Under the pieces are notes generated by a model. The model made no database searches. It was not told the origin of the DNA and saw nothing but the letters and a program-made list of their open reading frames with translations. A DNA stretch of 64,000 nucleotides from Staphylococcus borealis (lineage in GTDB: Bacteria; Bacillota; Bacilli; Staphylococcales; Staphylococcaceae), in contig NZ_CUEE01000004.1 of NCBI RefSeq assembly GCF_001224225.1, positions 62,001 through 126,000 on the forward strand. The letters run 5' to 3'. Position numbers and translations under genes: made by a program. Positions 1 through 11,958 of this stretch are shown here, one piece after another. Every line of letters starts with the position of its first letter. The stretch's first letter is position 1.

Positions 1-114
1 AAATTCAATTTATATTACAATTATGTCATTTATTAACATCACTTTGTCACTATACGCACTGAAGATATGACTTTGAAACGATTTCGTTAAAAAGTTAAGA
101 TCATTTAAAATAAA

Positions 115-150
115 AAAACAATAGTACATTAACATCGTGTACTATTGTTT
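115..150 (-). terminator. Terminator of sufT
   Basis: A 12-bp inverted repeat (arms 116-127 and 139-150) is followed, in minus-strand reading, by a run of six to seven T. It lies just past the sufT stop codon, as expected for an intrinsic terminator. Confidence 0.8.
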
Positions 151-162
151 CTAAGCGATTAA

Positions 163-471
163 TTAACCAACGCCTAATGCAATTTTAGCGTATCTTGACA
201 TCATGTCTTTATTCCAAGGTGGATTCCAAACAATATTAACTTCTGTATCTTGTATTTCTGGAATTTCAGCTAATACTGTTTTAATTTGTTCGATAATTTG
301 TGGTCCGAGTGGGCAGCCCATTGAAGTTAGTGTCATTTCAACTGTACACAAACCATCATCATCAACATTCACTTTATATACTAAACCTAAATTAACGATA
401 TCAATACCTAATTCAGGGTCAATAACCATTTCAAGTGCACCTAGGATACTGTCTTTTAATGCCTCTTCCAT
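163..471 (-). CDS. sufT: SufT-like MIP18/DUF59 iron-sulfur maturation protein
   Basis: This 102-residue cytosolic protein belongs to the MIP18/DUF59 family. The N-terminal DPELG motif followed by IDIVNLGLVY is the family hallmark, and the GCPLG segment near residue 60 carries the only conserved cysteine. In S. aureus the equivalent gene at this position (SAUSA300_0875) is SufT, an accessory factor for maturing Fe-S proteins when demand is high. I chose the ATG at 471 because AGAGGTG lies about six bases upstream; the in-frame GTG at 480 falls inside that ribosome binding site. The gene has its own terminator and a plausible promoter and looks monocistronic. It lies far from the suf operon at the other end of the window. 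Confidence 0.9.
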   Translation of the reverse strand: MEEALKDSILGALEMVIDPELGIDIVNLGLVYKVNVDDDGLCTVEMTLTSMGCPLGPQIIEQIKTVLAEIPEIQDTEVNIVWNPPWNKDMMSRYAKIALGVG

Positions 472-503
472 TAGTATCACCTCTCATTATTTATCTTTAC
501 ACT

Positions 504-532
504 AATATATCAAATATCCGACAAAACGCCAA
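504..532 (-). promoter_or_regulatory. Putative sigma-A promoter of sufT
   Basis: Minus-strand reading gives TTGGCG, a 17-base spacer and TATATT. That is a moderate -35 (4 of 6) with a good -10 (5 of 6), about 33 bases upstream of the sufT start. Pattern match only. Confidence 0.4.
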
Positions 533-672
533 TAAAATGCTATGATACCACTAAACGATTAAAGACGTTATAATGACACTATAGCGTTGATTTAATGTAT
601 CACCTTCACAGACATTTGATATAAAATGATAGTGAACTTTATTCTATTGATATGTAGCTTAAGGAGAAATAT

Positions 673-1497
673 ATGAAACCTTATTTAATTTGTTTAGATT
701 TAGATGGAACATTATTAAATGATAATAAAGAAATTGGTGAGTATACTAAAAAAGTACTTACAACCTTAAAAAAACAAGGTCATCAAATTATGATTGCAAC
801 TGGTCGACCTTATCGTGCAAGCCAAATATATTACCATGAGTTAAATATGGACACACCTATTGTAAACTTCAATGGTGCTTATGTGCATCATCCTAAATCA
901 GATGATTTTAAAACGACCCATGAAGTTTTAGATGTAGACTTAGCTAGAAATATGATTGAATCACTTCAAAAAGCAAAAATTACAAATATTATTGCTGAGG
1001 TACGCGATCATGTCTTTATTAATAATCACGATCCTAGATTATTTGAAGGTTTCTCAATGGGTAATCCTAAAATAGAAACAGGTAATTTATTAGAAGAATT
1101 AGACGAAGCGCCGACATCTTTACTTGTAGAAGCCGAAGAAATTTACATACCTAGAATCAAGCAAATGCTTACGCGTTTCTATGCGGAGAATATTGAACAC
1201 AGACGTTGGGGTGCACCGTTCCCAGTCATTGAAATTGTTAAACGTGGTATAAGCAAGGCACGTGGGATTGATCAAGTCAAAGATTATCTAGGAATCGAAT
1301 CTTCTCACATTATCGCTTTCGGAGACGAGGATAATGATATCGAAATGATCAAATATGCTAAATATGGCATTGCAATGGACAATGGCCTTGATGAATTAAA
1401 ACATATTGCTAACCATATTACTTATTCAAACAATGATGACGGTATCGGTCGTTATTTAAATGATTTCTTTAAATTAAATATACCTTACAAAGGTTAA
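673..1497 (+). CDS. Cof-type HAD-superfamily phosphatase
   Basis: This 274-residue cytosolic HAD hydrolase has the nucleophile motif DLDGT at residues 9-13 (D9 nucleophile, D11 acid/base). The ATGRP segment typical of the Cof/Cof2 subfamily follows, and GDEDND near residue 217 provides the Mg-binding acidic residues. The length and the large C2-type cap between the motifs fit the Cof/YidA branch, which hydrolyses sugar phosphates, flavin mononucleotide or related phosphometabolites. The substrate cannot be read from sequence. The start is supported by AAGGAG about eight bases upstream. The gene stands alone between a divergent sufT and a terminator. Confidence 0.88.
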   Translation: MKPYLICLDLDGTLLNDNKEIGEYTKKVLTTLKKQGHQIMIATGRPYRASQIYYHELNMDTPIVNFNGAYVHHPKSDDFKTTHEVLDVDLARNMIESLQKAKITNIIAEVRDHVFINNHDPRLFEGFSMGNPKIETGNLLEELDEAPTSLLVEAEEIYIPRIKQMLTRFYAENIEHRRWGAPFPVIEIVKRGISKARGIDQVKDYLGIESSHIIAFGDEDNDIEMIKYAKYGIAMDNGLDELKHIANHITYSNNDDGIGRYLNDFFKLNIPYKG

Positions 1498-1510
1498 CAA
1501 TCAATTCATA

Positions 1511-1553
1511 AAGTGAGACAAATGTATATTTTTCTAATGTCTCACTTTTTTAC
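1511..1553 (+). terminator. Terminator after the Cof-type HAD gene
   Basis: Inverted repeat AAGTGAGACA / TGTCTCACTT (1511-1520, 1539-1548) followed by a T run. It separates the HAD gene from cdr, implying that cdr has its own promoter or depends on read-through. Confidence 0.85.
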
Positions 1554-1577
1554 TATATGTTTATGGAGGAATATACG

Positions 1578-2900
1578 ATGCGAAAGATTATTGTAGTCGG
1601 AGCTGTTGCGGGTGGTGCAACTTGCGCTAGCCAAATCCGTCGTTTAGATAAAGACAGTCAAATTACCATTTTCGAAAAAGACCGCGACATGAGTTTCGCT
1701 AATTGTGGTCTGCCTTACTATCTCGGCAATGTTGTCAATGAACGTAAAGATGTATTACCGATTACGCCAGATATGTTTAAAGAGAAGAAAAATATTACAG
1801 TAAAAACGTATCACGAAGTGATTGCCATTAATGATAAAGCTCAAACCGTTACAGTGTTAAATCGTGAAACTAAAGAAACATTTGAAACTAGTTATGACAA
1901 ACTCATTTTAAGTCCAGGTGCAGGTGCTAATTCATTAGGCTTTGATAATGATTTCATTTTCACTTTACGCAATATGGAAGATACTGATGCAATTGATCAA
2001 TTTATTGAGCAACATCAAGTTAAGAAAGCATTGGTCGTTGGTGCAGGCTATATTTCATTAGAAGTCTTAGAGAACTTATATACTAGAGGTTTAGAGGTTA
2101 CATTAATTCACCGTTCTGAAAAAGTAAACAAGTTAATGGACCAAGATATGAATCAAGTTATCTTTGACGAGCTTGATTCACGTCATATACCTTATCGTTT
2201 AAATGAAGAAATCATTAGCATTCATGACCATCAAGTAACGTTTAAATCAGGTGTCAAAGAAGACTATGATTTAATTATTGAAGGTGTCGGTACACACCCA
2301 AATTCAAGCTTCATCGAGTCGTCAAATATAGCATTAAATGACAAAGGGTTTATTCCAGTTAATGAGAAATTTGAGACGAATATCCCTAATATTTATGCAT
2401 TGGGCGACGTCATCACTTCTTTCTATCGCCATGTCAATCTACCTGCACAAGTTCCTTTAGCATGGGGTGCACATCGTGGCGCAAGTATCATTGCTGAACA
2501 ACTTGCTGGTAACAATCATATTACTTTCAAAGGATTTCTAGGTACTAATATCGTTAAATTTTTTGACTATACATTAGCAAGTGTGGGCGTTAAAGTTGAA
2601 GAATTATCTCAGTTTGATACTCAAATGGTTGAAATTACTTCTGGAACACATGCTGGTTATTACCCTGGAAATACAGAAATCCACTTGCGTGTTTACTTTG
2701 ATACTGAACGTCGTCGACTATTGCGTGCTGCCGCAATTGGAAAAGAAGGCGTAGATAAACGCATTGATGTCATTTCAATGGCAATGATGAGTGGCATTAC
2801 TATTGATGAATTAACTGAATTTGAAGTAGCCTATGCACCACCCTATAGTCATCCTAAAGATTTGATTAATATGATTGGCTATAAAGCCCGGGATTTATAA
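1578..2900 (+). CDS. cdr: Coenzyme A disulfide reductase
   Basis: This 440-residue FAD enzyme reduces CoA disulfide with NAD(P)H. It maintains coenzyme A as the main low-molecular-weight thiol alongside bacillithiol. An N-terminal dinucleotide-binding segment ([10 protein letters not shown]) is followed by the single active-site cysteine at residue 43 in [10 protein letters not shown], the position known for staphylococcal CoADR. This one-cysteine arrangement separates it from CxxxxC disulfide reductases. A second nucleotide-binding fold ([10 protein letters not shown]) lies mid-protein, and a C-terminal dimerisation domain follows. I use the ATG at 1578 because GGAGG lies eight bases upstream; an in-frame start 21 bases earlier has no ribosome binding site. 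Confidence 0.95.
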   Translation: MRKIIVVGAVAGGATCASQIRRLDKDSQITIFEKDRDMSFANCGLPYYLGNVVNERKDVLPITPDMFKEKKNITVKTYHEVIAINDKAQTVTVLNRETKETFETSYDKLILSPGAGANSLGFDNDFIFTLRNMEDTDAIDQFIEQHQVKKALVVGAGYISLEVLENLYTRGLEVTLIHRSEKVNKLMDQDMNQVIFDELDSRHIPYRLNEEIISIHDHQVTFKSGVKEDYDLIIEGVGTHPNSSFIESSNIALNDKGFIPVNEKFETNIPNIYALGDVITSFYRHVNLPAQVPLAWGAHRGASIIAEQLAGNNHITFKGFLGTNIVKFFDYTLASVGVKVEELSQFDTQMVEITSGTHAGYYPGNTEIHLRVYFDTERRRLLRAAAIGKEGVDKRIDVISMAMMSGITIDELTEFEVAYAPPYSHPKDLINMIGYKARDL

Positions 2901-2903
2901 AAT

Positions 2904-2948
2904 ATAGCCCTTAAATGATTTTGTTAATAACAATCATTTAAGGGCTAT
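2904..2948. terminator. Bidirectional hairpin between cdr and yisL-like gene
   Basis: A perfect 17-bp inverted repeat (2904-2920 with 2932-2948) sits between the convergent stop codons of cdr and the DUF1516 gene. The T tract is weak on both sides, so it may act as a shared terminator or as a 3'-end stabiliser. Confidence 0.75.
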
Positions 2949-2976
2949 ACCTCTTTCATGAATCACTTATCTTATT

Positions 2977-3378
2977 TTAACTAATTCCAAAAAGACTACT
3001 GATTGGCCCCCATGGTAGGATAATACCTAATGCCATAGTAATAATGATTAAAATAATTGTTGCCCAGAATAAACCGTGGCTTGCTTCGTGTTTCTTACGT
3101 TTCGCAATAGATACTTCCATTAATGCAACTACTGCGATACCACAAAGCATCTTCAATGTTAACAACATATGATTACCGCCACCGCCATGACTAGCGGCCA
3201 TAAATTCTTGAATTAACAACCAAAATCCTGAGAACAATGTAAGTAACATAAAGACTCTCAAGGCCATTTGTAAAGGTTTAAACATAGGTGTAGGACCTTG
3301 TGATTTTGAAATATGTAAAAATGCAATTACATATAAAATAATTGTCAATGCCCAACTTGCAATATGCATATGTAACAA
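2977..3378 (-). CDS. YisL-like UPF0344/DUF1516 membrane protein
   Basis: This is a 133-residue integral membrane protein with four predicted hydrophobic segments (about residues 5-20, 37-58, 69-87 and 105-125). It matches the UPF0344 (YisL) family, whose function is unknown. A GGH-rich hydrophilic loop near residue 65 and a KRKKHEASH segment near residue 95 are the main polar parts. The start is a TTG giving MLHMHIAS, which matches the staphylococcal family N-terminus; GGGGG lies nine bases upstream. It is transcribed convergently with cdr and in the same direction as the FAH gene upstream, from which a hairpin separates it. Confidence 0.85.
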   Translation of the reverse strand: MLHMHIASWALTIILYVIAFLHISKSQGPTPMFKPLQMALRVFMLLTLFSGFWLLIQEFMAASHGGGGNHMLLTLKMLCGIAVVALMEVSIAKRKKHEASHGLFWATIILIIITMALGIILPWGPISSLFGIS

Positions 3379-3463
3379 GACTAAATTCCCCCAATACTAT
3401 TGATTACTTTTTTACTTAATCATCATATCATATCTATATCCAAACGTATTGTTAAACGATAAA

Positions 3464-3508
3464 AGGAGTGGTGCATCGAGCGCATGATGCGTTCAATTTA
3501 CCACTCCT
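3464..3508 (-). terminator. Putative terminator of the FAH-family gene
   Basis: AGGAGTGGT (3464-3472) pairs with ACCACTCCT (3500-3508), with an inner GCATC/GATGC pairing. It lies between the FAH gene and the downstream yisL-like gene. In minus-strand reading it is followed only by a short T run. Confidence 0.55.
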
Positions 3509-3611
3509 ATATAAATATATGGAATCAAGAAAGACGTATTGTGTACGTCATCGCAATTGAGTCAGTTACTGATTATGAGCTAGTCATGACGATTTATATG
3601 TTGAATAGCCA

Positions 3612-4517
3612 TTAATCTTTTGCGATATAAGTAGTTAACGTACCAATATTATCAATCGTAACTTTAACTTCATCACCTGGTTGTAAGAATTGAGGTGGTT
3701 GTAATCCTGCACCCACACCAGCTGGTGTACCAGTAGCAATGATATCTCCTGGATGTAATGCTACATATTTAGAAATCTCTTCAATTAAGTCATCAATTTT
3801 ATTAATCATTTGACTTGTATTACCATCTTGACGAATTTCATTGTTAACTTTAGTTACAATATTAACATTTTCTGGTGTTGGCAACTCATCTTTAGTTACA
3901 ATGTAAGGTCCCATTGGGCAACCACCAGTTAAACTTTTAGATAAAAATGCCTGATCTTGTTCATTTTGTGCTTTACGGTCAGTGATATCATTAATAATTG
4001 TGTAACCATAAATATAGTCCAATGCTAACGCTTTTGGAATTTTTTCTCCAGATTTGCCGATGACGATACCTAATTCGCCTTCATAATCTAATTGATCAGT
4101 GATATCTTTATGATTTGGAATTGTTGATTCATCACCAGTTAATGATGATGCTGCTTTAGTAAATACGTATAAACGTTGTACCTCATGATTTAATTCACTT
4201 GCGTGATCTTGGTAATTACGACCGAATGCGATAACATTATTTGGTGGTGTAACCGGTGGCAAGAATTCAATATCATTGAAAGCAATTTTGAATTCTTCTG
4301 CTTTACCACTATCTTCAGCTGCGACAACTGCTTTACGTACTTGTTCTTGGAAATCAAGTGTTTGGTTTTGTTGTAAACCTTCTAATAGTGTTTTAGGGTG
4401 GAAGTCACCTTCGCCAAATTGTGCAAACACTTTTTTTAGATCCCAAACTGCGTCTTCACGCTTAACTTTTACGCCGTAAGATTCAGCGTCATTATAATTG
4501 AATGATAGAAATTTCAT
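3612..4517 (-). CDS. Fumarylacetoacetate hydrolase family protein
   Basis: This 301-residue cytosolic protein has a C-terminal FAH domain. The metal-ligand region [12 protein letters not shown] (about residue 145) and the glycine-rich GTPAGVGAG near residue 265 mark the family. It includes hydrolases, isomerases and decarboxylases of 2-keto dicarboxylic acids, including acylpyruvases and YisK-type oxaloacetate decarboxylases. The N-terminal 85 residues form the usual short accessory domain. GGAG precedes the ATG by about ten bases. The neighbours do not define a pathway, so the substrate is undetermined. Confidence 0.85.
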   Translation of the reverse strand: MKFLSFNYNDAESYGVKVKREDAVWDLKKVFAQFGEGDFHPKTLLEGLQQNQTLDFQEQVRKAVVAAEDSGKAEEFKIAFNDIEFLPPVTPPNNVIAFGRNYQDHASELNHEVQRLYVFTKAASSLTGDESTIPNHKDITDQLDYEGELGIVIGKSGEKIPKALALDYIYGYTIINDITDRKAQNEQDQAFLSKSLTGGCPMGPYIVTKDELPTPENVNIVTKVNNEIRQDGNTSQMINKIDDLIEEISKYVALHPGDIIATGTPAGVGAGLQPPQFLQPGDEVKVTIDNIGTLTTYIAKD

Positions 4518-4626
4518 TCAGTATCAACTCCTCATCTATATCTTAATACATATTATAACTTTAATCTTTGCTAAACCACAAATATATATATCTGAAATTT
4601 TAGAAATTTAGTGAATTGGATGATAT

Positions 4627-7600
4627 TTAATTAGAAGATCGTTTGTCACCGTCGTCAATACTCATTTGACCAAATTGGAAGAAATACAGATAACCATACA
4701 CTTTAGAATTCAAAATCGTTTCTAAGGTATTTTGATAATATTTCATTTGAATTTTATATTTATCTCGAAGTTGATTACCTATTTCTTCATCCGTCATACC
4801 CCTACGTTTATTAAAGGCATCCGTCTTATAATCTACAAAGTAATATTGCCCGTCTTTTAAGAAAATTAAATCAATCATTCCTTGAATTATTGATACATCT
4901 TCATCCTCTTCAGGCATTTCGTCAACACGCGCTTGATTTACAACAAACGGTAACTCTCTATATACCTCATCAGCTTGAGTAATCGTCATATACAAGTCAC
5001 TTCTGATGAAATTCATAACTGCTTCAAATTGAATATCTTTCTTAGCGTCCGTTTCAATGATATGCTTTGCGATTAACTCATCAATATAATCATCTAATTC
5101 TGTTTCAGTCATTCGTGTGTCTTTAAATGGTAAATGTTGCATAACTGTATGCATTAAGGTACCAATTTCATTAGCTTTTCGATTACGATTAGCGCTTAGG
5201 AATTTTGGTCTTTCATACGTTGAAACACCTATACGATATTGTCTGACTCTTTCATAACTTGTGCCACTTTCTTCTGTTTCTAATTGTCGCTTTAATTCAG
5301 AAACGGATTGTTTTGATGGCTTCTCCGTATCCTTTAAGTAAGGATATTCAAAAGAGAGTTGATCATTAATTTGTTGTTTCAAAGCATCATCATGAGAGCC
5401 TTCTACCTCTAAATCCGAAACGCTACGACGTTCCTGCTCGGACTCACTATTTTCAATCGAAAGTGCTTCAAAATGTACGACCTTAATTTCCACAGAAGGA
5501 CGTAAACTTTCATCTAATTGATCAATTGATTTTTCAAATTGATATTCCGGTAATAGAGATGAAGATTGATACTTAGCTAAAATACTATAAATTAAATCAA
5601 AAGGTCGATCAGCGGATAATCGCTTGTGTAATGCAATATGATTATTTGCAATAGGCAGTCGTTCAAATTTTTCTAAGACTTCTTCCTTATCAATTGTCCC
5701 AACAAGAATGAGTTGTTCTTTAGCGCGGGTCATAGCCACATACATCAAGCGCATTTCTTCTGAGATTAATTCTTTTTCAGTAATTGATTTAATGACTACT
5801 GATGATAGAGAAGGATACGTCACATTTTGTTCCAAGTCATAATAATCAATACCCAGACCATATTTTTGGTTTAAAATTAGTGGTTTGCGTAAATCACCTT
5901 TATTGAAATTTTTAGAGAGTCCAGAGTAAATCACATATGGAAACTCTAAACCTTTACTACTATGAACTGTCATCATTCGCACCACATTATCATTAGGTCC
6001 TATAACGTTCTCTTCACCAAAGTCTTTCTTGCGCTCGATTAATTCATCAATAAACCTTATGAATTGATATAATCCTCTAAAGCTTGAATTCTCAAATTCC
6101 ACTGCTTTGTTGAACAATCCATAAAGATTTGCACGTCTACCTTTACCACCTATTAAGCCACTAAAATATTGAATAACATAGTGGTCATTATAAAATTTGT
6201 CTATGAGTTGGTAGACTGGGTGCGACTGACTATAGGCTTGATACATTGTTAAATCATCGATAAAACGTTGTAACTTTTTAACTAATGCTGGTCGCGCTTC
6301 CTCATCTTTAATATAGTGCATGATAGATTGATAGAAATAATCATCATTCATACTGAGCACACGTATATGGGCTAATTCATCTTCTGTGAATTGATAGATT
6401 ACCGATCTCATCAATCCAACTAGATAAATATCTTGCAATGGATTATCGACAGTTCTTAAAAAAGATAAGACTAATCGCACTTCAGTTTGTTCGAAGTAGC
6501 CTTCCTTACTATTTACATGAAACGGAATATTATTGTCTTTAAATACCTGTTGTAAGTTACGTGCATTTTTCAAACCTCTCTCAAGTATGACGATATCTTT
6601 GAAAGTCGCCTGTCGATATGTTTCCGTCTTCATGTCATATACCTGTTTATTTTCAACGATATCTTTAACTTGTTCAACGATATAACGGGCTTCTTGTTCT
6701 AATTTTTCTAAATCCGTATCACTGCTTTTATCTTGAACTAATGCATGTAATTCAAGTGGCATAGATTTATCAGAATATTTAGTAGCACCAAAATAAAGTC
6801 GTGCATCAGCATCATAATCAATTTCACCAACTTCTTCATCCATCATATGATCAAATAAATAGTTGGTCGTGGCGAGCACTTCTTTACGCGAACGGAAATT
6901 TTTAGATAAATCAATACGCATACCAGTTCCATCACCATTCTTTGTAAAACGATGATATTTATTCATAAATAGCGTTGGGTCAGCTTGTCTAAATTTATAA
7001 ATAGATTGTTTAACATCGCCTACCATAAATAAATTACCATTAGACTCATCGCCACGTTTAATTTTAGATATAATAGCTTCTTGTACTTGGTTTGTATCTT
7101 GATATTCATCTACTAATATTTCTGAAAACTGGGCACGATATTCTTTAGCGATGGGTGAAGCATTTCCTTTTTGATCTGTTAATATTTGTAATGCAAAGTG
7201 TTCATAATCAGAAAAATCTAGAACGTTACGACTACGTTTCTTATCAGCAAAATCATTAATAATATCTTTAACAATTCGAACAAGATACTGTATTCTTGGT
7301 GCTAAACGCTTCATATCTACCTTTAATTCTTCAAAAGAACGCATTAAATACTTATTTTTCACATTTAATAATAGCTTTTTATAGTCATCATAAAAGTCTT
7401 TCGCATTTGTTAAAAATTGAGCACTTATACCTGCGTCTTCATTCGTGTCTTTTAATTTTTTAGTAATTGTAGGCAATTTTTCAGAAGCGTAATTAAGAAT
7501 TTCTTCATAATTTATTACATTACCCTCTATCATTTTTTCACATTTGTATTTTTCTAATTTAATAACATCTAAATGTTTTTCTGCTTCTATACAATTTAAA

Positions 7601-8319
7601 AAGTTATTTTCCGCTTCTAATAAGGTACGGTATGCTGCTTTGATATAAATTTTTGCTAGTTTTTCTAATTCTTTCAAATATGCTTCATGTTTATCTTCAT
7701 TGTCATAGATATCAACTAATGAATCTAGCCACTCAAATGGTGATGGATTAGCGATACTAAAGTTGTAGAAACGTTTTAATAAATCTCTAAAACTATCATC
7801 ATTTCGGTCATTCGATAATTGTTCCACAAGCGTAAGAAACTCAACATCTGGTGTTTCATAATGTTTTTCTAGTACCTCATCAATAGCTTGTTCAAGCAAA
7901 AGTACATTTTCCACATCACTTATAGTACGGAAATTGGGATCTAAATCAATGACATCATAGTGCTGTTGGATAATCTTTAGACAGAAACTATGTAGTGTTG
8001 AAATTTGTGCTTGATGAATTTTTATACGTTGATTCTTTAAATGTTCATTGCTTGGATCTTCAATTGAAGCTTGTTGAATACGTTGATCTACACGATGTTT
8101 CATTTCTCTAGCACTTAAATTTGTAAATGTTACAACAAGTAATTTATCAACATCTATTTCGTCTCTAATTATTTTTTGGATAATCCTTTCTACTAAAACG
8201 GCAGTTTTGCCGGAACCAGCAGCAGCGGCTACTAATATATCCTGCCCATTAGCATATATACTTTTCCATTGCGCATCTGTCCATTGCGCATCTTTAGGTT
8301 TAATCGGAATATCATTCAT
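4627..8319 (-). CDS. addA: ATP-dependent helicase/nuclease subunit AddA (RexA)
   Basis: This is the helicase-nuclease subunit (1230 residues) of AddAB, which resects double-strand breaks for RecA-dependent repair. The N-terminal UvrD-type helicase shows Walker A AAGSGKT at residues 33-39, Walker [10 protein letters not shown], the NFRSR motif, [11 protein letters not shown] and [11 protein letters not shown]. The C-terminal RecB-like nuclease is visible as GMIDLIF followed by VDYKTD. The length is close to S. aureus AddA (about 1217). The ATG at 8319 overlaps the addB stop by eight bases, so the two are translationally coupled. The in-frame codon at 8331 lies inside addB and is not preferred. 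Confidence 0.96.
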   Translation of the reverse strand: MNDIPIKPKDAQWTDAQWKSIYANGQDILVAAAAGSGKTAVLVERIIQKIIRDEIDVDKLLVVTFTNLSAREMKHRVDQRIQQASIEDPSNEHLKNQRIKIHQAQISTLHSFCLKIIQQHYDVIDLDPNFRTISDVENVLLLEQAIDEVLEKHYETPDVEFLTLVEQLSNDRNDDSFRDLLKRFYNFSIANPSPFEWLDSLVDIYDNEDKHEAYLKELEKLAKIYIKAAYRTLLEAENNFLNCIEAEKHLDVIKLEKYKCEKMIEGNVINYEEILNYASEKLPTITKKLKDTNEDAGISAQFLTNAKDFYDDYKKLLLNVKNKYLMRSFEELKVDMKRLAPRIQYLVRIVKDIINDFADKKRSRNVLDFSDYEHFALQILTDQKGNASPIAKEYRAQFSEILVDEYQDTNQVQEAIISKIKRGDESNGNLFMVGDVKQSIYKFRQADPTLFMNKYHRFTKNGDGTGMRIDLSKNFRSRKEVLATTNYLFDHMMDEEVGEIDYDADARLYFGATKYSDKSMPLELHALVQDKSSDTDLEKLEQEARYIVEQVKDIVENKQVYDMKTETYRQATFKDIVILERGLKNARNLQQVFKDNNIPFHVNSKEGYFEQTEVRLVLSFLRTVDNPLQDIYLVGLMRSVIYQFTEDELAHIRVLSMNDDYFYQSIMHYIKDEEARPALVKKLQRFIDDLTMYQAYSQSHPVYQLIDKFYNDHYVIQYFSGLIGGKGRRANLYGLFNKAVEFENSSFRGLYQFIRFIDELIERKKDFGEENVIGPNDNVVRMMTVHSSKGLEFPYVIYSGLSKNFNKGDLRKPLILNQKYGLGIDYYDLEQNVTYPSLSSVVIKSITEKELISEEMRLMYVAMTRAKEQLILVGTIDKEEVLEKFERLPIANNHIALHKRLSADRPFDLIYSILAKYQSSSLLPEYQFEKSIDQLDESLRPSVEIKVVHFEALSIENSESEQERRSVSDLEVEGSHDDALKQQINDQLSFEYPYLKDTEKPSKQSVSELKRQLETEESGTSYERVRQYRIGVSTYERPKFLSANRNRKANEIGTLMHTVMQHLPFKDTRMTETELDDYIDELIAKHIIETDAKKDIQFEAVMNFIRSDLYMTITQADEVYRELPFVVNQARVDEMPEEDEDVSIIQGMIDLIFLKDGQYYFVDYKTDAFNKRRGMTDEEIGNQLRDKYKIQMKYYQNTLETILNSKVYGYLYFFQFGQMSIDDGDKRSSN

Positions 8320-11300
8320 TATTATCACCACTTTCTAACTCGACATCTTGTACTGCTTTAATAGGGTCTATTGTTTCATCTACATGACGATAATGTTTAC
8401 TATCTATCATCGTATCCACGTGACAAACAGATTTAAAATTACAAAACTGACATGGGAGTTGGTCATCAAATTTAAGTGGTGCAACTTCAGTGTGACCTTT
8501 CATAATGTTTGTGGCAGTATTTATAAAGTTGTCTTTATTGTGCTTAATAAACTTATGAATCGTTGTTTCATCAGCCACACTACTTCCCCTACTACCAATA
8601 CTTCCATCTTTCTTCAAACTAACTGGAACAATATCAGATTTGCCAATGTCTTCTAATCGAATATCTAATGCATCTACGACATCCATATCACTATTAACTA
8701 AGCCACGTAATTTATATTCTTTCAAAAATGCTTGTTCCAGTTTATCTTCTGTTAAAGCATCATCTTGCAATTCGCCCCAATCTTTAAAGTTAAGACGTTC
8801 ATCGTGGACATGGAAATACAATAGCCCACCTGGTTTAATTTCATTTGACAAGCCCAGTCTTTGGGCATTTTGCAATGCAATATCCATATAAGTCATCATT
8901 TGCATTTGTTTGCCATAATAAACCTTTTTCAAATCTAATGTCGCACTCGGATTAGATGATTTATAATCAATGATATTTATATAACTCGTATCATTCTTAG
9001 TATAAGCATCTATACGATCAATTTGTCCGCGTATATTAACTGGAATACCTTGTTCTGTAATTAATGGTTGTGCAATAAGTTCTTCACTGTTCTTAGGTGA
9101 TTTTCTAAATCCTGCTTCGAATCGTTGCGGTTTAAACTTTGTATTTTTATTTTGGTAGCGTAAAGCTTTCAACGTACTTTCAACAATAACACCAATTCGT
9201 TTAGACATATATCGGTAGTACGCATTTGAATCCATAAGATTAAACTGAACTTGCGGCAATACATTTTCTAAAGCTTCTACAGTTAATGCGCGAATCTTTT
9301 TATTATCAAGATTTTTAAAATCGCCATTAATCTTATCAGAAATATACTTTAATGCAGTATGGAAAATATTACCTAAATCGAAATTTTCAAGTTTATATTT
9401 CGTGCGTTCATTTAATCTTAGACCATGGTTCGCATAATGTTTAAATGGACAGTCATTATATCCTTCAAATCTAGAAACGCTGGCATTGATTGTTGAACCA
9501 TATAATGATGCTGCCAATGGTTCATCTAATTGCACCGTTTCATTATCATATGTCAACGCTGTTAATAAGTAACTTAAACCACCGTTTAATTTGTCATTAT
9601 CTCGCATAACTTGATACGCATCTACCCATATATCTGCAACCATCTCTGCTTCCAACCAACTTTTTAACGATTCAAATAGTGCTACCTTAGTTTGATGCGG
9701 ATGTTCCATTAAAGAAATAGGTTGAGCATTATGTTTATAGTGAATATTCGTTACTTCTAAACCATTAAACAATGCTTGTATTTGATCAAGAAACGGACTC
9801 TTCTCTTTATCCTCACCTTGAGCCCCCATTAAGCTATATGAAAATGTAACTTGGTCACTGCCTCGTGTCATCGCAATATAGCAAACAAACGCTTCATCCA
9901 TTTGTAAGATATCTGAGGTTGGACTCAATTCAACTTGTGTCTGTTGCTCAAACATTTTCTTTTCTTCATCAGTTATTAAACTAGAAGACGAAACAGGTTG
10001 TGGCATTGCGCCATCATTCATTCCAACCATATAAATATGCTTTTTATTGTCTACCTTAGCTAGATCCATTGTCCCTATACTAACTTGGTCGAGTGTTTGC
10101 GGAATCATAACAAACTCTAATTGTTCCAAACCAATATCAAAAACTTCTAAAAAGCGTTTAAGTGTCATATCTTCATTATCAAATACAGTGACTAAATCAT
10201 CTAATATTTGAATAAGGCCATTCCAAATTTGGTCAATTTCTTCCGCCTCTTCATGATGACCGTCGACATCAAGTTGATCCCGATGTGTCATTAAATATTT
10301 TGGTAAATCAAATGACTCCATAGTTTCATAAAATGCTGTCGCAAACCCTCTTACATTATCCGCTTCGTTCATTGCCTTTTCGAAAGTTACTATTTTATCG
10401 ATAATATCATGTTTCAAATTAACGACTTGCTCAAACGTTTCTCGTTCTTCAACAGTCAATTTATGCTCTTTCCGGCCCATTTTAGTAAAATTATCTACAC
10501 TAAATAATTTATCATCGAGCCAACGTTTGCCATAAACGCCACGTTCAACTACAAAATTCTCTAATAAATCAATTAAATACGCACTATCTTTAAAATGATT
10601 AGACAAAATATTGGTTTTAATTAAGCGCATCATCGGACTCATATTCCAGTTCGTTTGAATTACTTCTAAAAGCGAACGCACCATTTCCATGATGGGATGA
10701 TGTGTCATTGATCTTTTGGTATCGATATTAAATGGGATGTCATATTGTGGAAGCACAGAGTCAAATAAATAGGCATAGCTTTCATCGCGATACAGTATAG
10801 CGATATCTTGATATCGATATTGCTTATCTCGTGTATCTTTTATAATTTGGCGAGCCACTTCATTCACTTCTTCACGTATACTTGATGATTCTAAAACATT
10901 AATATTACCTTCAAAAGTTACAGGATTAATTTGCAGTGCATCAAATTGTTGTTCCAATTGCATTAAATCTTTGTTGTTAAAACGATGTTGTTGTTTAAAT
11001 AATTGTTGTTGTAAGTCTATATTTAAATCATTAGCAATTTCCTTTAAGTGGGTTAATACTTCGGATGGTTTTCTAAAGAGACTGAATGGATCTTCATTAC
11101 CATCTGTTGTTAGAAGGACTGTAACTTTTTTGGCATTTTGTACCAGCGCTTTAATTATTTGATATTCCAATGTAGAGAAGTTATGAAACCCGTCTATGTA
11201 TATTTCTGACCTTTTAATCCATTCTGATTGATTCAAAATATCAATAAAATGATTTAAGCTATCCTCTGAGGTAATAAACGCTCCATTTATACGTTCCTCA

Positions 11301-11800
11301 AAAGATTGGTATATGAGGGATATATCTTCTAATTTATGTTTCGTTCTCGTACTTATGTCATTATCTTGCAAAAAGGATTTCAAATGTTCAGGCGTAACAG
11401 CATATTTCTTAAAATCTTGAATTTGTTCACTTAACTTCTCACTGAATCCATAGTAATTCACTTGTGATCGATATAATTTGAGTTCAGATTGATGTTGTTG
11501 AACAAGATCATAAATCATCATCTCAGTGGCTGCTTGCGTTAATCGTTCTTCAGTTAATCCCCCTACTTCCTGAAAAACTCTATAACTCAAACGTTCAAAG
11601 TGAAGCACTTCAGTTCTTAAACTTCCATTCAATGCCTTGTCACTTACAAAAGCTTGTTCTAATTGAAACGTACTTTGAGTTGGTGCGATTAAAATAATCG
11701 GATCACCAAGTGGGTCATCTTTCATTTGTTGCTTTATATTATTAATCATATAATGGGATTTACCTGTCCCGACTCTACCTATGTATGCGTTCAACTCCAT
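8312..11800 (-). CDS. addB: ATP-dependent nuclease subunit AddB (RexB)
   Basis: This is the partner subunit (1162 residues) of AddAB, which recognises Chi and degrades the 5' strand. A P-loop GRVGTGKS lies at residues 8-15. An inactive helicase-like body follows, then a C-terminal nuclease with GQIDRID and IIDYKSS. Four cysteines for the family's 4Fe-4S cluster are visible: one in YNDCPFKHY and three in [10 protein letters not shown] near the C-terminus. The ATG at 11800 is supported by AAGGAG ten bases upstream; the GTG at 11809 is too close to that site. It is the first gene of the addBA operon. Confidence 0.96.
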   Translation of the reverse strand: MELNAYIGRVGTGKSHYMINNIKQQMKDDPLGDPIILIAPTQSTFQLEQAFVSDKALNGSLRTEVLHFERLSYRVFQEVGGLTEERLTQAATEMMIYDLVQQHQSELKLYRSQVNYYGFSEKLSEQIQDFKKYAVTPEHLKSFLQDNDISTRTKHKLEDISLIYQSFEERINGAFITSEDSLNHFIDILNQSEWIKRSEIYIDGFHNFSTLEYQIIKALVQNAKKVTVLLTTDGNEDPFSLFRKPSEVLTHLKEIANDLNIDLQQQLFKQQHRFNNKDLMQLEQQFDALQINPVTFEGNINVLESSSIREEVNEVARQIIKDTRDKQYRYQDIAILYRDESYAYLFDSVLPQYDIPFNIDTKRSMTHHPIMEMVRSLLEVIQTNWNMSPMMRLIKTNILSNHFKDSAYLIDLLENFVVERGVYGKRWLDDKLFSVDNFTKMGRKEHKLTVEERETFEQVVNLKHDIIDKIVTFEKAMNEADNVRGFATAFYETMESFDLPKYLMTHRDQLDVDGHHEEAEEIDQIWNGLIQILDDLVTVFDNEDMTLKRFLEVFDIGLEQLEFVMIPQTLDQVSIGTMDLAKVDNKKHIYMVGMNDGAMPQPVSSSSLITDEEKKMFEQQTQVELSPTSDILQMDEAFVCYIAMTRGSDQVTFSYSLMGAQGEDKEKSPFLDQIQALFNGLEVTNIHYKHNAQPISLMEHPHQTKVALFESLKSWLEAEMVADIWVDAYQVMRDNDKLNGGLSYLLTALTYDNETVQLDEPLAASLYGSTINASVSRFEGYNDCPFKHYANHGLRLNERTKYKLENFDLGNIFHTALKYISDKINGDFKNLDNKKIRALTVEALENVLPQVQFNLMDSNAYYRYMSKRIGVIVESTLKALRYQNKNTKFKPQRFEAGFRKSPKNSEELIAQPLITEQGIPVNIRGQIDRIDAYTKNDTSYINIIDYKSSNPSATLDLKKVYYGKQMQMMTYMDIALQNAQRLGLSNEIKPGGLLYFHVHDERLNFKDWGELQDDALTEDKLEQAFLKEYKLRGLVNSDMDVVDALDIRLEDIGKSDIVPVSLKKDGSIGSRGSSVADETTIHKFIKHNKDNFINTATNIMKGHTEVAPLKFDDQLPCQFCNFKSVCHVDTMIDSKHYRHVDETIDPIKAVQDVELESGDNNE

Positions 11801-11878
11801 TATTCCCACACTCCTTTGAGTTCATTTTAACATAGAACATACGTTCCTAAAAATGTTTTGTTGCATTAAAATAGTGAA

Positions 11879-11932
11879 CAAAAAAAGACTGGTTGGAATC
11901 TCTATAACATTCCATTTCCAGCCTTGATAGCT
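11879..11932 (-). terminator. Terminator of the dedA-spsA-spsB unit
   Basis: In minus-strand reading an imperfect stem (GGCTGGAAATGGAAT with ATTCCAACCAGTC) is followed by seven T. It lies between the spsB stop and the addB start. Confidence 0.75.
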
Positions 11933-11958
11933 ATATATCAAATTATTAGCCAATGCCT

